Part shown: positions 35,213 to 46,294 of the stretch, piece by piece
How positions within the stretch are numbered: the first letter of the stretch is position 1
How the letters are laid out: every line of letters starts with the position of its first letter
Source of the DNA: Pseudomonas brassicacearum
GTDB lineage: Bacteria; Pseudomonadota; Gammaproteobacteria; Pseudomonadales; Pseudomonadaceae
DNA length: 64,000 bases
NCBI RefSeq assembly: GCF_003732225.1
Contig: NZ_MOBJ01000034.1
Location: 186,001 to 250,000 of the forward strand
Direction of reading: 5' to 3'
Translations under genes and position numbers: made by a program
The notes under the pieces: model-generated
What the model saw: the letters and a program-made list of their open reading frames with translations, nothing else
What the model was told of the DNA's origin: nothing
The model's database searches: none

Positions 35213-36574
35213 TCAGGCAGTCAGGGCAAAATGTTCGGCCAGCGCACGCTCAACCCAGGTTTGAGCCTGACCGAGGTAGTGCGCAGGGTTCATCAATTGA
35301 TCGAGTTCAGCGCTCGAAAGCTCGGCGGTCACGTGCGGCTCATCACCGAGCACCGCACGCAAATGTCGCTGCTCGGCCACCGCGCGCTTGCAGCACAGTT
35401 CCAGCAGATGGTGCGCGCTGTCGCGACCGATCCGTTGGGCGAGAACGATGCTCACTGCTTCGGCCAGCACCAGGCCTTGGGTCAACTCAAGGTTCTTCGC
35501 CATGCGCCCAGCGTCGACCTCCAGCCCTTCTGTTATCAACAGCGCTTGCTGCAACGCGCCGGACACCAGGCAACAAATTTCCGGCAAGGTTTCCCACTCG
35601 GCATGCCACAACCCCAGGCTGCGTTCGTGCTCTTGAGGCATGGCGCTGAACAGTGTCGACAGCAATCCGGGAATGCGGGTCGCAGCACCGATCAGCACCG
35701 CCGCGCCCACCGGGTTGCGTTTGTGCGGCATGGTCGAGGAGCCGCCCTTGCCCGGCGCCGAGGGTTCGAAGACTTCCGCCGCCTCGGTCTGCATCAGCAG
35801 GCTGATGTCGCGGCCCAGTTTGCCGAGGCTGCCGGCGATCAATCCAAGCGCCGCGCCGAACTCCACCAGACGATCACGTTGGGTGTGCCAGGGTTGCTCC
35901 GGCAACGTGAGTTGCAGCTCCTGCGCCAGTGCTTCGGCAATTGGCATGGCCTGCTCGCCGAGGGCTGCGAGGGTTCCGCTGGCGCCACCAAATTGCAGCA
36001 CCAACAGGCCCGGCTTGAGTACTTGCAAACGTTGCCGACTGCGGGTCACCGCTCCCAGCCAACCGGCGATTTTCATTCCCAGCGTGACCGGCGTCGCATG
36101 TTGCAGCCAGGTACGTCCGGCCATTGGCGTGAGCACATGGCGCCGGGCCTGGATCGCCAACGCTTCACCAAGTCGCGCCAGATCGGTCTCAATCAAATGC
36201 AGTGCCTGACGCAGTTGCAGCACCAGGCCGGTGTCCATCACATCCTGGCTGGTCGCACCCAGATGCACGTAACGTTCGGCGTTCTGATCATGCGCGGCGA
36301 TCTGCTTGCCCAGCGCCTTGACCAACGGAATCGCCGAGTTACCGGCAATCGCTATCGCCTCGCCAAGGGCAGAAAAGTCATAGTGCTCGGCTCGGCAGGC
36401 CGCCTCGATCGGTGCAACCGCAGACGCCGGAATCAGTCCGACCCGCGCCTCGGCCCGGGCCAGTGCCGCTTCGAAATCGAGCATGGCCTGAACCCGGCCC
36501 TGATCGCTGAACACCTCACGCATATTTCGAGCCGTGAAATAGGCATCGAACAATTGATTGCCCGGTCGTTGCAT
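35213..36574 (-). CDS. pcaB: 3-carboxy-cis,cis-muconate cycloisomerase PcaB
   Basis: A 453-residue fumarase/aspartase-superfamily enzyme that lactonises beta-carboxymuconate. The superfamily signature GGSSTMPHKRNP is near residues 272-283. The N-terminal LGATSQDVMDTGLVLQLR and the C-terminal tail are those of bacterial PcaB. It follows pcaT by about 48 bp and precedes pcaD. Confidence 0.95.
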   Translation of the reverse strand: MQRPGNQLFDAYFTARNMREVFSDQGRVQAMLDFEAALARAEARVGLIPASAVAPIEAACRAEHYDFSALGEAIAIAGNSAIPLVKALGKQIAAHDQNAERYVHLGATSQDVMDTGLVLQLRQALHLIETDLARLGEALAIQARRHVLTPMAGRTWLQHATPVTLGMKIAGWLGAVTRSRQRLQVLKPGLLVLQFGGASGTLAALGEQAMPIAEALAQELQLTLPEQPWHTQRDRLVEFGAALGLIAGSLGKLGRDISLLMQTEAAEVFEPSAPGKGGSSTMPHKRNPVGAAVLIGAATRIPGLLSTLFSAMPQEHERSLGLWHAEWETLPEICCLVSGALQQALLITEGLEVDAGRMAKNLELTQGLVLAEAVSIVLAQRIGRDSAHHLLELCCKRAVAEQRHLRAVLGDEPHVTAELSSAELDQLMNPAHYLGQAQTWVERALAEHFALTA

Positions 36575-36622
36575 AGGGATTCCTTACGCGGAGCGCGCCC
36601 GATTCAGGCGCGCCCCGACAAG

Positions 36623-37918
36623 TCAAAGATCGTTTTCCAGATACGCTGCCCGTTTCGGCAAACGCAGGCTGAACAGGAAGGCAACCGCCATCATCACCGT
36701 CACGTACCAGTAGAAATAGTTCTCCACACCTACTGACTTCAGGCTCAACGCCACGTACTCCGCCGAACCGCCAAATATCGCGTTCGCCACCGCGTAGGCC
36801 AGGCCCACCCCCAGCGCACGGACTTGTGGCGGGAACATTTCGGCTTTCACCAGACCGCTGATCGAGGTGTAGAAACTCACGATCGCCAGTGCCACGGTGA
36901 TCAGCCCAAACGCCAGGAACGGACTGGTCACGGACTTCAAGGTCAGCAGGATCGGCACGGTGAACAACGTCCCCAGGGCACCGAACCAGAGCATCGAATT
37001 ACGCCGGCCAATCTTGTCCGCCAGCATGCCGAAGAATGGCTGCATGCACATATAAAGGAAGAGCGCGCCGGTCATGATGTAACTGGCGGTCTTGGCGGGC
37101 ATCCCAGCGGTGTTCACCAGGTACTTCTGCATATAGGTGGTGAAGGTGTAGAAAATCAGCGAACCACCGGCGGTGTAGCCAAGCACGGTAATAAAGGCGG
37201 CGGTGTGGTTCTTGAACAGCGCGGCCATGCTGCCGGCGTCCTTGTCTGCGCGCATTTCCTTGCTGGTGGTCTCTTTCAGCGAACGACGCAGGAACAGCGA
37301 AATCAATGCCGCGACAGCGCCGACCACGAACGGAATCCGCCAGCCCCAGGCACGCAGGTCGTCCTCAGTCAGGAACTGTTGCAGGATCACCACCAATGAC
37401 ACTGCCAGCAACTGACCACCGATCAAAGTCACGTACTGGAACGAAGCGAAGAAACCGCGCTGGCCCTTGAGCGCGACTTCACTCATGTAGGTCGCGGTGG
37501 TGCCGTATTCACCGCCCACCGACACGCCCTGGATCAGGCGAGCCACCAGCAGCAGGATCGGCGCCCAGACGCCGATGTCCTTGTAGGTCGGCAGGCAGGC
37601 GATCAGCAGTGAGCCGGCGCACATCATCAGCACCGAAATCATCATCGAGTTCTTGCGCCCGTGCTTGTCGGCCACCCGGCCAAACAGCCAGCCGCCGATG
37701 GGACGCATCAAAAACCCGGCGGCGAACACCCCGGCGGTGTTAACCAGTTGCACCGTAGGGTTGTCGGAAGGGAAAAACGCCGGGGCGAAATAGATCGCGC
37801 AGAAGGCGTAAACATAGAAGTCGAACCACTCGACCAGATTGCCGGAAGACGCCCCGACAATCGCAAAGATCCTTTTGCCACGCTCTTCAGCGGTGTAGAG
37901 GCTGGTTATTGTTGTCAT
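36623..37918 (-). CDS. pcaT: MFS dicarboxylate/beta-ketoadipate transporter PcaT
   Basis: A 431-residue MFS carrier of the metabolite:H+ symporter family. Landmarks are [14 protein letters not shown] at the start, [14 protein letters not shown] as the helix 2-3 loop and [20 protein letters not shown]. This is the PcaT/KgtP pattern; in P. putida PcaT moves beta-ketoadipate. It is the first gene of the pcaTBDC operon. alpha-Ketoglutarate is an alternative substrate. Confidence 0.85.
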   Translation of the reverse strand: MTTITSLYTAEERGKRIFAIVGASSGNLVEWFDFYVYAFCAIYFAPAFFPSDNPTVQLVNTAGVFAAGFLMRPIGGWLFGRVADKHGRKNSMMISVLMMCAGSLLIACLPTYKDIGVWAPILLLVARLIQGVSVGGEYGTTATYMSEVALKGQRGFFASFQYVTLIGGQLLAVSLVVILQQFLTEDDLRAWGWRIPFVVGAVAALISLFLRRSLKETTSKEMRADKDAGSMAALFKNHTAAFITVLGYTAGGSLIFYTFTTYMQKYLVNTAGMPAKTASYIMTGALFLYMCMQPFFGMLADKIGRRNSMLWFGALGTLFTVPILLTLKSVTSPFLAFGLITVALAIVSFYTSISGLVKAEMFPPQVRALGVGLAYAVANAIFGGSAEYVALSLKSVGVENYFYWYVTVMMAVAFLFSLRLPKRAAYLENDL

Positions 37919-38272
37919 GTTTTTTCACTCAATGGGGACAGTGAGAGTCTAGACATACTTTGCAACACCCCCGTTTCACAGAAATAAAACCCCGTGATGA
38001 GGAGGCAAACCCTAATGCCGGTAAGTGAAGGGATATCAGGTTCGGCACATTCCCCGTAGCAGCTGGCGAAGCCTGCGTTCGGCTGCGCAGCAGTCGTAAA
38101 ATCTGACACCACGGTTTTTCAGGTTAACCGTGTAGGCAGGATTTACGGCCCCGTTTCACAGATGCCGAAAAGGATCGCAGCCTGCGGCAGCTCCTACGGG
38201 AGAAACACGCGCCCCCCGTAGGAGCTGCCGAAGGCTCGGGCCGCGTTCGGACGATCTTTTGACCTTAATCTC
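37919..38272. repeat. REP-rich spacer between the two pca operons
   Basis: It holds a single arm of the long element (38055-38100, CCCGTAGCAGCTGGCGAAGC). It also holds a pair of the GATCGCAGCC family (38168-38200 and 38216-38260) just downstream of pcaG. No gene was found. The promoter of pcaT is presumably within 37919-38050, but no clear boxes were recognised. Confidence 0.75.
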
Positions 38273-38839
38273 TCAATAATCGAAAAACACCGTCTCGGCA
38301 TCAGTGCCCTGCAAGATCACATTCCACTGCAACGTGCCCGTCCCATCGGCTTTCGCCATCAAGGTCGTGCGACGCTCTTCCGGCACACAAGCCAGCAGCG
38401 GGTCGCTGGCGTTGGCCGGTTCACCGTCAAAGTAGATTCGCGTCAGCAAGTGCTTGACCAGGCCTCGGGCAAAAACCAGTACCACCAGATGCGGCGCTTG
38501 TGTGCTGCCCTTGAGCCCTGGCACCGTCCCCGGTTTGATGGTGGTGAAACGGAACCGTCCTTCTGCGTCTACCGGCACCCGGCCAAACCCTTCGAAATTC
38601 GGGTCCAGCGGTTTGTCCTGCGCGTCTTCTGGATGGTCATACTTGCCAGCGGCGTTGGCCTGCCAGACTTCCAGCATCGCGTCGTTGACGAAATCGCCGT
38701 TGCCATCGACCACCTGCCCGGTGATCGTTACACGCTTGCCAAGCGTTTCTTCGTTGGTCAGATTTTCGCGGTTCAACCAGGTCAGACCGATGTGGTAATA
38801 CGGCCCGACCGTGTGGGACGTCGTCGCGTTCAGCGTCAT
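38273..38839 (-). CDS. pcaG: Protocatechuate 3,4-dioxygenase alpha subunit PcaG
   Basis: A 188-residue non-catalytic partner subunit of the intradiol dioxygenase. The family pattern is SHTVGPYYHIGLTWL, GDFVNDAMLEVWQANAAGKY and GFGRVPVDAEGRFRFTTIKPG. As expected for alpha subunits, the iron ligands are incomplete. The ATG at 38839 is 1 bp from the pcaH stop, so the two subunits are coupled. An upstream start at 38863 would overlap pcaH and is rejected. Confidence 0.95.
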   Translation of the reverse strand: MTLNATTSHTVGPYYHIGLTWLNRENLTNEETLGKRVTITGQVVDGNGDFVNDAMLEVWQANAAGKYDHPEDAQDKPLDPNFEGFGRVPVDAEGRFRFTTIKPGTVPGLKGSTQAPHLVVLVFARGLVKHLLTRIYFDGEPANASDPLLACVPEERRTTLMAKADGTGTLQWNVILQGTDAETVFFDY

Positions 38840-38840
38840 C

Positions 38841-39545
38841 TTATTTCTCCATCGGCGTGGCATCGCGGCCGCGCAAAACGATGTCCCAGCGATAACCGAG
38901 GGCGTAGGACGGAATGGTTTTTTCCAGGTCGAAACTGGCGATCAAGCGTTCTTTGGCGCTGGTATCCGGCACGCAGTTGTAAATCGGGTCGTAGGCCAGC
39001 AGCGGATCACCCGGGAAGTACATCTGGGTGACCAGCCGGGTCAGTATGCTCGGCCCGAACAGTGAGAAATGGATATGCGCCGGGCGCCAGGCGTTGTGGT
39101 GATTGCCCCACGGGTAAGCGCCAGGCTTGATGGTCTGGAACTGGTACCAGCCATCGGCGTCGGTCACGGTGCGACCGGTACCGGTGAAGTTCGGGTCCAG
39201 CGGCGCGTCATGCAGATCACGGTCATGGTTGTAGCGACCGGCGGCGTTGGCCTGCCAGATCTCCAGCAAAATCCCCGGCACTGGCAAGCCGTTCTCATCC
39301 AGCACGCGGCCGTGAATGATGATCCGCTCACCCAAAGGCTCGCCCTGATGTTGGGCGGTCAGGTCGTTGTCCCGCTCTTGCAGGAACTCGGCGCCGATAG
39401 TCGGACCGGTGATTTCCGACAATGAGTGAGGCAAAAATACCAGCGGCCTGGACGGCGAACGACGGTTGGTCGATTGATAGGCTGGGTGCAAATATTCCGG
39501 CTGAGTGCCCGCTTGCGGACGACGATAACCAGGCTTGTCAGTCAT
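38841..39545 (-). CDS. pcaH: Protocatechuate 3,4-dioxygenase beta subunit PcaH
   Basis: A 234-residue catalytic subunit that opens the protocatechuate ring to beta-carboxymuconate using Fe(III). Iron ligands are visible: the first Tyr in AAGRYNHDRD, the second Tyr in KPGAYPWGNHHNAW, and the His pair in RPAHIHFSLFG. The start MTDKPGYRRPQAGTQPEYLH is typical. The ATG at 39545 is chosen over a longer frame at 39659. Confidence 0.95.
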   Translation of the reverse strand: MTDKPGYRRPQAGTQPEYLHPAYQSTNRRSPSRPLVFLPHSLSEITGPTIGAEFLQERDNDLTAQHQGEPLGERIIIHGRVLDENGLPVPGILLEIWQANAAGRYNHDRDLHDAPLDPNFTGTGRTVTDADGWYQFQTIKPGAYPWGNHHNAWRPAHIHFSLFGPSILTRLVTQMYFPGDPLLAYDPIYNCVPDTSAKERLIASFDLEKTIPSYALGYRWDIVLRGRDATPMEK

Positions 39546-39585
39546 GAAACTGTCCTCTTTTCTTGTTCGATAGCGCTGGTGCGCG

Positions 39586-40787
<1,202 letters not shown>

Positions 40788-40788
<1 letters not shown>

Positions 40789-41567
40789 CAGGCTTCTCCC
40801 GGTGCTTGGCCATGGGCGGCAGCGGTACGCGCTTCAAGATCGCGCAGCGCGGCCAACTCGATGTCGGTCGGTTCAGCGGTGTACTCCACCTGATCGGCAA
40901 AGCGGATGGCCCAACCGGTGGCGGCGATCACTTGCTCGCGGGTCACGCCTGGGTGCAGTGCGGTGACCACGAATTCGTTGCTGCCGGCTTCCGGTTCCAT
41001 GATGCACAGGTCAGTGATGATCCCCACGGGACCGGCGCCCGGCAGGCCGAGACGCTTGCGCGAGTCGCCGCCTTCGCCATGACCGACCGAGGTAATGAAG
41101 TCGAGTTTGTCGACAAACGAACGAGCCGACTGCTTGAGGATGATCAACACGCTTTTCGCCGAGCCAGCAATCTCCGGTGCACCGCCGGCACCCGGCAGAC
41201 GGACTTTCGGCTGATGGTAATCGCCGACCACGGTGGTGTTGATGTTGCCAAAACGGTCGACCTGAGCGGCACCGAGAAAACCGACATCAATGCGCCCGCC
41301 TTGCAGCCAGTAGCGAAAAATCTCACCGGTCGGGACTACGGTGTCAGCGGTTTCCGCCAGCTCGCCGTCACCGATCGACAGCGGCAATACCGTCGGCTTG
41401 GCACCGATCGGACCCGATTCGTAGATCAGGACTACGTCTGGAGAGGAAGTCAGGCGTGCCAGGTTGGCCGCTTTCGACGGCAGGCCGATGCCGACGAAGC
41501 ACACCGAGCCATTCTTCAGTCGGCGAGCGGCGGCGACGGTCATCATTTCATTGGTGGAGTAAGCCAT
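40788..41567 (-). CDS. pcaJ: 3-oxoadipate CoA-transferase subunit B PcaJ
   Basis: A 259-residue CoA-transferase subunit. The catalytic Glu lies in LIYESGPIGAKP near residue 51. At 259 residues it matches the longer CatJ-like form known from P. knackmussii and P. aeruginosa rather than the 213-residue P. putida PcaJ. It overlaps pcaI by 1 bp and pcaF by 1 bp. Confidence 0.93.
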
Positions 41568-42424
41568 TATTGAGCCTCCATTGCAGCGGCCAGCTTGGCC
41601 TGGAATTCACTGAAGTCAGCGCTGCCGTGGATGTATTCGTTGATCCACGCAGTGAAGGTTTCACGGTCGCGGGCAATTGGGTCCCAGGCCTGATAGAAGC
41701 GGTTGTCGCGCTCGGTGTAACCGTGGGCGTAGGACGGATGCGCGCCGCCAGGAACATGGCAAACCGCACTCAAGGCCCAGGTTGGCAAGACGCAGGCATT
41801 CATCGGCGCGTTCAGGTCGTCGACGATTTCTTCAACCGTGACGATGCAACGCTTGGCGGCCAATGCGGCTTCCTTCTGCACACCGAGAATGCCCCAGAGC
41901 AAGACATTGCCCTTGCGATCGGCCTTCTGCGCGTGGATCACCGTGACGTCCGGGCGCACCGATGGCACCGCCGCCAGCACTTCACCGGTGAACGGGCAGG
42001 TCACGCTTTTGATCAACGGGTTGACCTTCGGCAAGTCGGAACCGGCGTAAGCCCGCAGCACTGCAAACGGCAGGCCGGAGGCGCCGGCAACGTAGGCATT
42101 GGCCAGGTCGGCGTGGCTGTGTTCTTCGATTTCCAGCGCATGCGGCCATTGTTTTTCGACGGCATCGCGCAGACGGTGCAGCGAACCCACGCCCGGGTTA
42201 CCGCCCCAGGAGAAAATCAGCTTGCGAGCGCAACCGGCACCGATCAGTTGGTCGTAGACCAGATCAGGGGTCATGCGCACCAGCGTCAGGTCTTTCTTGC
42301 CCTGACGAATGATTTCATGACCCGCTGCGGTCGGAATCAAGTGAGTGAAGCCTTCGAGCGCGACGGTATCGCCGTCGTTGACGAATTGCTTCACCGCGTC
42401 GTGCAGCGAAAGGATTTCAGCCAT
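41567..42424 (-). CDS. pcaI: 3-oxoadipate CoA-transferase subunit A PcaI
   Basis: A 285-residue subunit that with PcaJ moves CoA from succinyl-CoA to beta-ketoadipate. Signatures are VALEGFTHLIPTAAGHEIIR near the start and KLIFSWGGNPGVGSLHR. Its length is again that of the CatI-like form. It is the first gene of pcaIJFHG. A PcaR-like site lies about 120-135 bp upstream. Confidence 0.93.
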   Translation of the reverse strand: MAEILSLHDAVKQFVNDGDTVALEGFTHLIPTAAGHEIIRQGKKDLTLVRMTPDLVYDQLIGAGCARKLIFSWGGNPGVGSLHRLRDAVEKQWPHALEIEEHSHADLANAYVAGASGLPFAVLRAYAGSDLPKVNPLIKSVTCPFTGEVLAAVPSVRPDVTVIHAQKADRKGNVLLWGILGVQKEAALAAKRCIVTVEEIVDDLNAPMNACVLPTWALSAVCHVPGGAHPSYAHGYTERDNRFYQAWDPIARDRETFTAWINEYIHGSADFSEFQAKLAAAMEAQ

Positions 42425-42524
42425 GGGGTTGGACTCCCGATTCTCAGTAAACCGATGTGGAGGACAAGGCGCGATGAGCAGCGCCGGAATGACTGAAGAT
42501 TAAGCCGCCGAAAAAGCCCAAACA

Positions 42525-42560
42525 ATCCGATAATCGACTAAGCGTTCGTTTATCGAACAG
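42525..42560 (-). promoter_or_regulatory. PcaR-like operator upstream of pcaI
   Basis: On the minus strand GTTCGATAAACGAAC (complement of 42544-42558) matches the first 8 bases of the PcaR 15-mer GTTCGATAATCGCAC as I recall it. A second partial copy, GTCGATTATCGG, is adjacent (42527-42538). It lies upstream of pcaIJFHG. Confidence 0.65.
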
Positions 42561-42593
42561 ATTGTTGTCAGGCTATCGGTTCCGTACTCCCCC

Positions 42594-42624
42594 AAAAGAT
42601 CGCAGCCTCCGGCAGCTCCTACGT
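42594..42624. repeat. Single REP supplying the pcaK stop codon
   Basis: One copy of the AAAAGATCGCAGCC family; its right end forms the TAG of pcaK (complement of 42619-42621). Confidence 0.75.
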
Positions 42625-43965
42625 CGCATCCGCATGGCTGACCATGCCTTTGATCACCACCGCCGTGGTGGCCAATGCCGCCGGAATCACCAACGCGGTC
42701 AGTACCTGTTCGAAGTTCCAGCCCAGGCCCAACAACGTAGCGCCCATCCAGGCGCCGAGAATCGCCCCGAAACGGCCGATCCCGAGCATCCACGACACGC
42801 CAGTCGCCCGGCCTTGAGTCGGATAGAAGCGCGCCGCCAGCGACGGCATCCCCGATTGCGCGCCGTTGACGCACATCCCGGCGACCAGCACCAACGTTGC
42901 CAGCAGCGTGATGTTGCCCAGGCTCTGCCCTACAGCGTAGGCAAACACCCCAGCCAACAAGTAGAAAGTGCCGATCACCTTGTGCGGATTGAACCGGTCC
43001 ATCGCCCAACCCACCGCCACCGCACTCAATACGCCGCCAAACTGGAACAGCGCGCCAATGAACGCCGCCTGCTCCATGCTCGCGCCGCTGTCACGCATCA
43101 GGGTCGGCAACCAGCTGGTCAGCAGATAGACGATGACCAGCCCCATGAAATAGGTCAGCCACAGCAACAACGTCCCGGTGCTATAGGTGCCGGAGAAAAT
43201 CACTGCGAACACGTTGCGGGCCTTTACGGTTTTCTGTTCGGGCACGCTGAAACTCGATGCCTGGGCGACAACCGCCGGGTCAATCGGCGCCAGCGCCTTG
43301 CGCACCTTGTCGGTTCCACGATTGCGCACCACCAGGTAACGCGCCGACTCCGGCAACCACAGCAACAGCACCACCCCGAGGATCAACGGCAGAATCCCGC
43401 CAATCAGCAACAGGCTGTGCCAGCCGAACGCCGGGATCAGCTTGGCCGAAATGAAACCGCCGCCAGCCATGCCCAGGTTGAAGCCGCAAAACATGCTGGT
43501 CACCAACAGGGACTTTTTGCGTTCCGGGGTGTATTCCGACAGCAGCGTAGTGGCGTTCGGCATACCGGCGCCCAGGCCGAGTCCGGTCAGGAAGCGCAGC
43601 ACCAGCAACTGATCGACGTTAGTGCTGTAAGCCGAGGCCAGACTGAAAGCACCGAACAACAGCACTGCGCCGACCAATACGACTTTTCGTCCAAAACGGT
43701 CAGCCAGCGGTCCAGAGCCCAGTGCGCCGAAGACCATGCCGATCAGCGCCGCACTCATCACCGGGCCGAGGCTGGCGCGGTCGATGCCCCAATCCTGAGA
43801 CAGCGCCGGAGCGATAAACCCCATGGCCGCTGTGTCCAGACCATCGAGAAACACAATCAGGAAACACAGGATCACCACCCGCCATTGATAGCGCGACAGC
43901 GGTTGGGCATTGATAAAGGACTGCACATCGAGGCAATTCCCGACAGCGGATTGAGGCTGGTTCAT
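42619..43965 (-). CDS. pcaK: Aromatic acid:H+ symporter PcaK
   Basis: A 448-residue MFS transporter that takes up 4-hydroxybenzoate and protocatechuate and serves chemotaxis in P. putida. Landmarks are LCFLIVFLDGLDTAAMGFIAPAL in helix 1 (DGxD motif), GSGPLADRFGRKVV in the 2-3 loop and LLSEYTPERKKSLLVT. The ATG at 43965 is chosen; the longer frame from 44022 lacks support. It lies between pcaR and pcaI on the same strand, with its own PcaR-like site. Confidence 0.92.
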   Translation of the reverse strand: MNQPQSAVGNCLDVQSFINAQPLSRYQWRVVILCFLIVFLDGLDTAAMGFIAPALSQDWGIDRASLGPVMSAALIGMVFGALGSGPLADRFGRKVVLVGAVLLFGAFSLASAYSTNVDQLLVLRFLTGLGLGAGMPNATTLLSEYTPERKKSLLVTSMFCGFNLGMAGGGFISAKLIPAFGWHSLLLIGGILPLILGVVLLLWLPESARYLVVRNRGTDKVRKALAPIDPAVVAQASSFSVPEQKTVKARNVFAVIFSGTYSTGTLLLWLTYFMGLVIVYLLTSWLPTLMRDSGASMEQAAFIGALFQFGGVLSAVAVGWAMDRFNPHKVIGTFYLLAGVFAYAVGQSLGNITLLATLVLVAGMCVNGAQSGMPSLAARFYPTQGRATGVSWMLGIGRFGAILGAWMGATLLGLGWNFEQVLTALVIPAALATTAVVIKGMVSHADAT

Positions 43966-44133
43966 TATTTTTATTCCAGGCAAGAAACGCAGGCGAACAC
44001 GTGCTGGCAATCGCCGCTTCATTATTATTGGGTCGTTATCCGGCGCCTGGCTGTGTGGCCAACAGCAGCGGATGACGCTGCCGCGACATTAATGAGGGAA
44101 GGGAAACAGCGTCAATTCGCCAAACGCGAGTCT

Positions 44134-44148
44134 GTGCGTTTATCGAAC
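44134..44148 (-). promoter_or_regulatory. PcaR-like operator upstream of pcaK
   Basis: On the minus strand GTTCGATAAACGCAC differs at one position from the PcaR 15-mer. It lies just after the pcaR stop and 170 bp before pcaK. Confidence 0.7.
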
Positions 44149-44151
44149 AGC

Positions 44152-44994
44152 TTACGCAAACAGCTGAGCACTCAACTCCCGACTGGCGCTCAACAATCCT
44201 GGCAAAAAACGCTGCTCCAGTTCGTTGCGGCTGACACGCCCGGCATGCGTGCTGACGTTCAGCGCAGCCAGCACCTGACCGGATGCGTCGTACACCGGAA
44301 CGGCAATCGAGCGCAGGCCTTGCTCAAGCTCCTGGTCGACAATGCACCAGCCTTGCTGCCGAACCTCCTGAAGACATTCGAACAACGACTCGCGCGTATG
44401 CAGGGTGCGGCTGGTCTTGGCCTGCAGTTCGGCATGTTCGAGGTAGTCGTGCAGCGAAGCATCGTCCAGTGCTGCCAGAAGGATCCGACCCATGGAGGTG
44501 CAATAAGCCGGTAAACGCCCGCCCACCGACAGGTCGACGGAAATCAAACGCTGGGTCGTTGCCGAACGGGCGATGTACAAGATGTCATCACCTTCCAGCG
44601 TGGCCATGTTGCAAGCCTCGTGCAGCTGCTCGCTCATGCGGTCCAGGTACGGCTGGGCCGACACCGCCAACGGCGTCGAGGACAGATAGGCATGGCCGAG
44701 GGTCAGGACTTTGGGCAACAGCGAATAGGTTCGACCGTCGGTGGTCGCATAACCGAGTTTGATCAGCGTATGCAGGCAACGACGTACGGCGGCGCGGGGA
44801 ATTTCCGTGCGATGGCTAATCTGTGCGATGGTCAAATGCCGCTTGCGCTCCTGGAAGGCTTGCACCACCGCCAGGCCACGGGCCAGGGAAGTCATGAAGT
44901 CCGGATCGCCGGTGAACGCCTGAATTCGCTTGGCTGGCGAGGCAACGATCGGCGGCGCCACTGAAGCAAAGGAATTACGCAATTGATCGTTCAT
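44152..44994 (-). CDS. pcaR: IclR-family activator/autorepressor PcaR
   Basis: A 280-residue IclR-type regulator. The wHTH is ISHRTEIPRAAVRRCLHTL near residues 60-78, followed by the effector domain (CNMATLEGDDILYIARS, GRLPAYCTSMGRILLA). PcaR responds to beta-ketoadipate, activates pca operons and represses its own gene. PcaR-like sites before its own start and before pcaK and pcaI support the name. Confidence 0.92.
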   Translation of the reverse strand: MNDQLRNSFASVAPPIVASPAKRIQAFTGDPDFMTSLARGLAVVQAFQERKRHLTIAQISHRTEIPRAAVRRCLHTLIKLGYATTDGRTYSLLPKVLTLGHAYLSSTPLAVSAQPYLDRMSEQLHEACNMATLEGDDILYIARSATTQRLISVDLSVGGRLPAYCTSMGRILLAALDDASLHDYLEHAELQAKTSRTLHTRESLFECLQEVRQQGWCIVDQELEQGLRSIAVPVYDASGQVLAALNVSTHAGRVSRNELEQRFLPGLLSASRELSAQLFA

Positions 44995-45071
44995 TTCAGG
45001 TCATTCCCCAGAGTTCGACAGCTATTACAAGCTGCTCCGGATCGCAAGCACAAGCATGAGCAGCCAAGGTT

Positions 45072-45105
45072 GGGCGATTATCGAACCATTAATCGATAAT
45101 CGCAA
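45072..45105. promoter_or_regulatory. Twin PcaR-like operators upstream of pcaR
   Basis: GTTCGATAATCGCCC on the minus strand (complement of 45072-45086) differs by one base from the PcaR 15-mer. A second copy in the opposite direction, AATCGATAATCGCAA (45091-45105), follows at once. The pair suits autoregulation. Confidence 0.7.
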
Positions 45106-45716
45106 TCAACTGACTGGAGGGCTATATAGGATGAGGGCTAGGGGCGACCGTGTGTACGTTTCCTATAAAGCACGGAATCTTTCATTACAGATTTTCACAC
45201 TTTTGCTGACACTGAATAACAGCCGCGTTCTAATCCACTCAATGTGGACGACTTAATGGCGCCAGGAAACGGGTCTGTAAAGACATTGCCAAACTGTGCA
45301 CTTGCGCACAAAACTTGCGGGCAACAAAACAAATTCACAGGACGAAGCACTTTTAAGTTATTCGAGATAGTGTTCTGCCGATCGGCCGCTATAATGCACT
45401 TCAGTGATGACCGCGTTTTTTTGCAACTACCGGATCCAATCACTCAGGCAGTGCGAGGTTTCAACCCCGCTTCCTGCTCGTAAGCGCTTGACGCTCATTT
45501 CGAATGCCCGGCCAATGCGTTTGCAAAAAACAAGAAAACTGATGCTACGTCAGTGGTTCTGCTCTGGTGCCGTGGCCGCCTGCAAGAAGGAAGCTGTCAA
45601 GCACAACGCTGTCAGAATGGGTGTCTTGCCGGACACTCTGCTCGAGACGCTTGTGACCGACACAACGAAAGCAGTGCGTATCACCAGAATTTATCTCAAC
45701 TCAATTAGGTAACACT
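45106..45716. other. 600-bp region without a convincing gene
   Basis: Several overlapping frames (45056-45256, 45244-45483, 45404-45712) exist but lack signal, domain or family features. The inverted motif TGTGCAC-TTGCGCACA lies near 45297-45312. It may hold the leader of the small gene at 45717. Confidence 0.4.
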
Positions 45717-45917
45717 GTGACGAAAGACGAACTGCGCGCGGAACTTGAGCGCCAGGAACAACGTTACAAGGAAGTTTACGGCGGGGAAGTCACCACCTAC
45801 GCCGCTCAACCTGACCCGGAACGTAAACCTTGGCGTAAACGCGCCAGCATCCTCGATCAGGCCTTTACCCAGGAACTGCAGAAGATGGAAAAAGAACTCA
45901 AAGCCGAAGAGCCGTAA
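45717..45917 (+). CDS. Small conserved-type hypothetical protein
   Basis: A 66-residue protein with a GTG start. [20 protein letters not shown] is helical and highly charged, the middle ([20 protein letters not shown]) is extended, and the end is again helical ([17 protein letters not shown]). No signal or membrane segment is present. The ribosome-binding site is weak (TAGGT). Function unknown. Confidence 0.6.
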   Translation: MTKDELRAELERQEQRYKEVYGGEVTTYAAQPDPERKPWRKRASILDQAFTQELQKMEKELKAEEP

Positions 45918-46294
45918 TCGCTCCGGTTTGAGATCTTCCGGGCCTGCGTCGCCTTCAGCCACACGCTGAGTGGATTGGCGCTCCATATCGCGCCTGCTAA
46001 AAGCGGGCGATTGCCACCTCATTCCCACCGAATGAGGTAAATGGCGCTTGGCTGGCCCTCCTTACAGATATTTCACACACCCATTTCAGCTTCCCGTCGA
46101 AGCAACTGAAATGCCGACATGCGCCACAACCACCAATGAAATCAAAGGCTTGAAAAGCCTACGACAACGCTGGGGTTTAGGGCCCTGTTACACACTAAAT
46201 CGTTGAAGAATGTAACCGATGAGCAGCAAGTGCATTGATTAGCAGGGTTTTCTGGCATAATCGCGCCCCCTTATGACCGGGTCAGAAAACCTTC
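45918..46294. promoter_or_regulatory. Leader and promoter region of the Pit-type transporter
   Basis: It contains a hairpin ACCTCATT-N7-AATGAGGT (46016-46038), possibly the end of the preceding transcript. CATAAT (46254-46259) preceded by TTGATT is a plausible sigma-70 promoter some 40 bp before the transporter ATG. Confidence 0.4.

Noticed and set aside
34712-36736. 674-residue plus-strand frame opposite pcaB/pcaD
   Set aside because: Antisense of certain pca genes with no motif of its own.
42562-44514. 650-residue plus-strand frame opposite pcaK/pcaR
   Set aside because: Gln/His/Arg-rich shadow frame crossing two certain genes.
45404-45712. 102-residue frame before the 66-residue gene
   Set aside because: No ribosome-binding site, domain or composition support; overlaps another unsupported frame.
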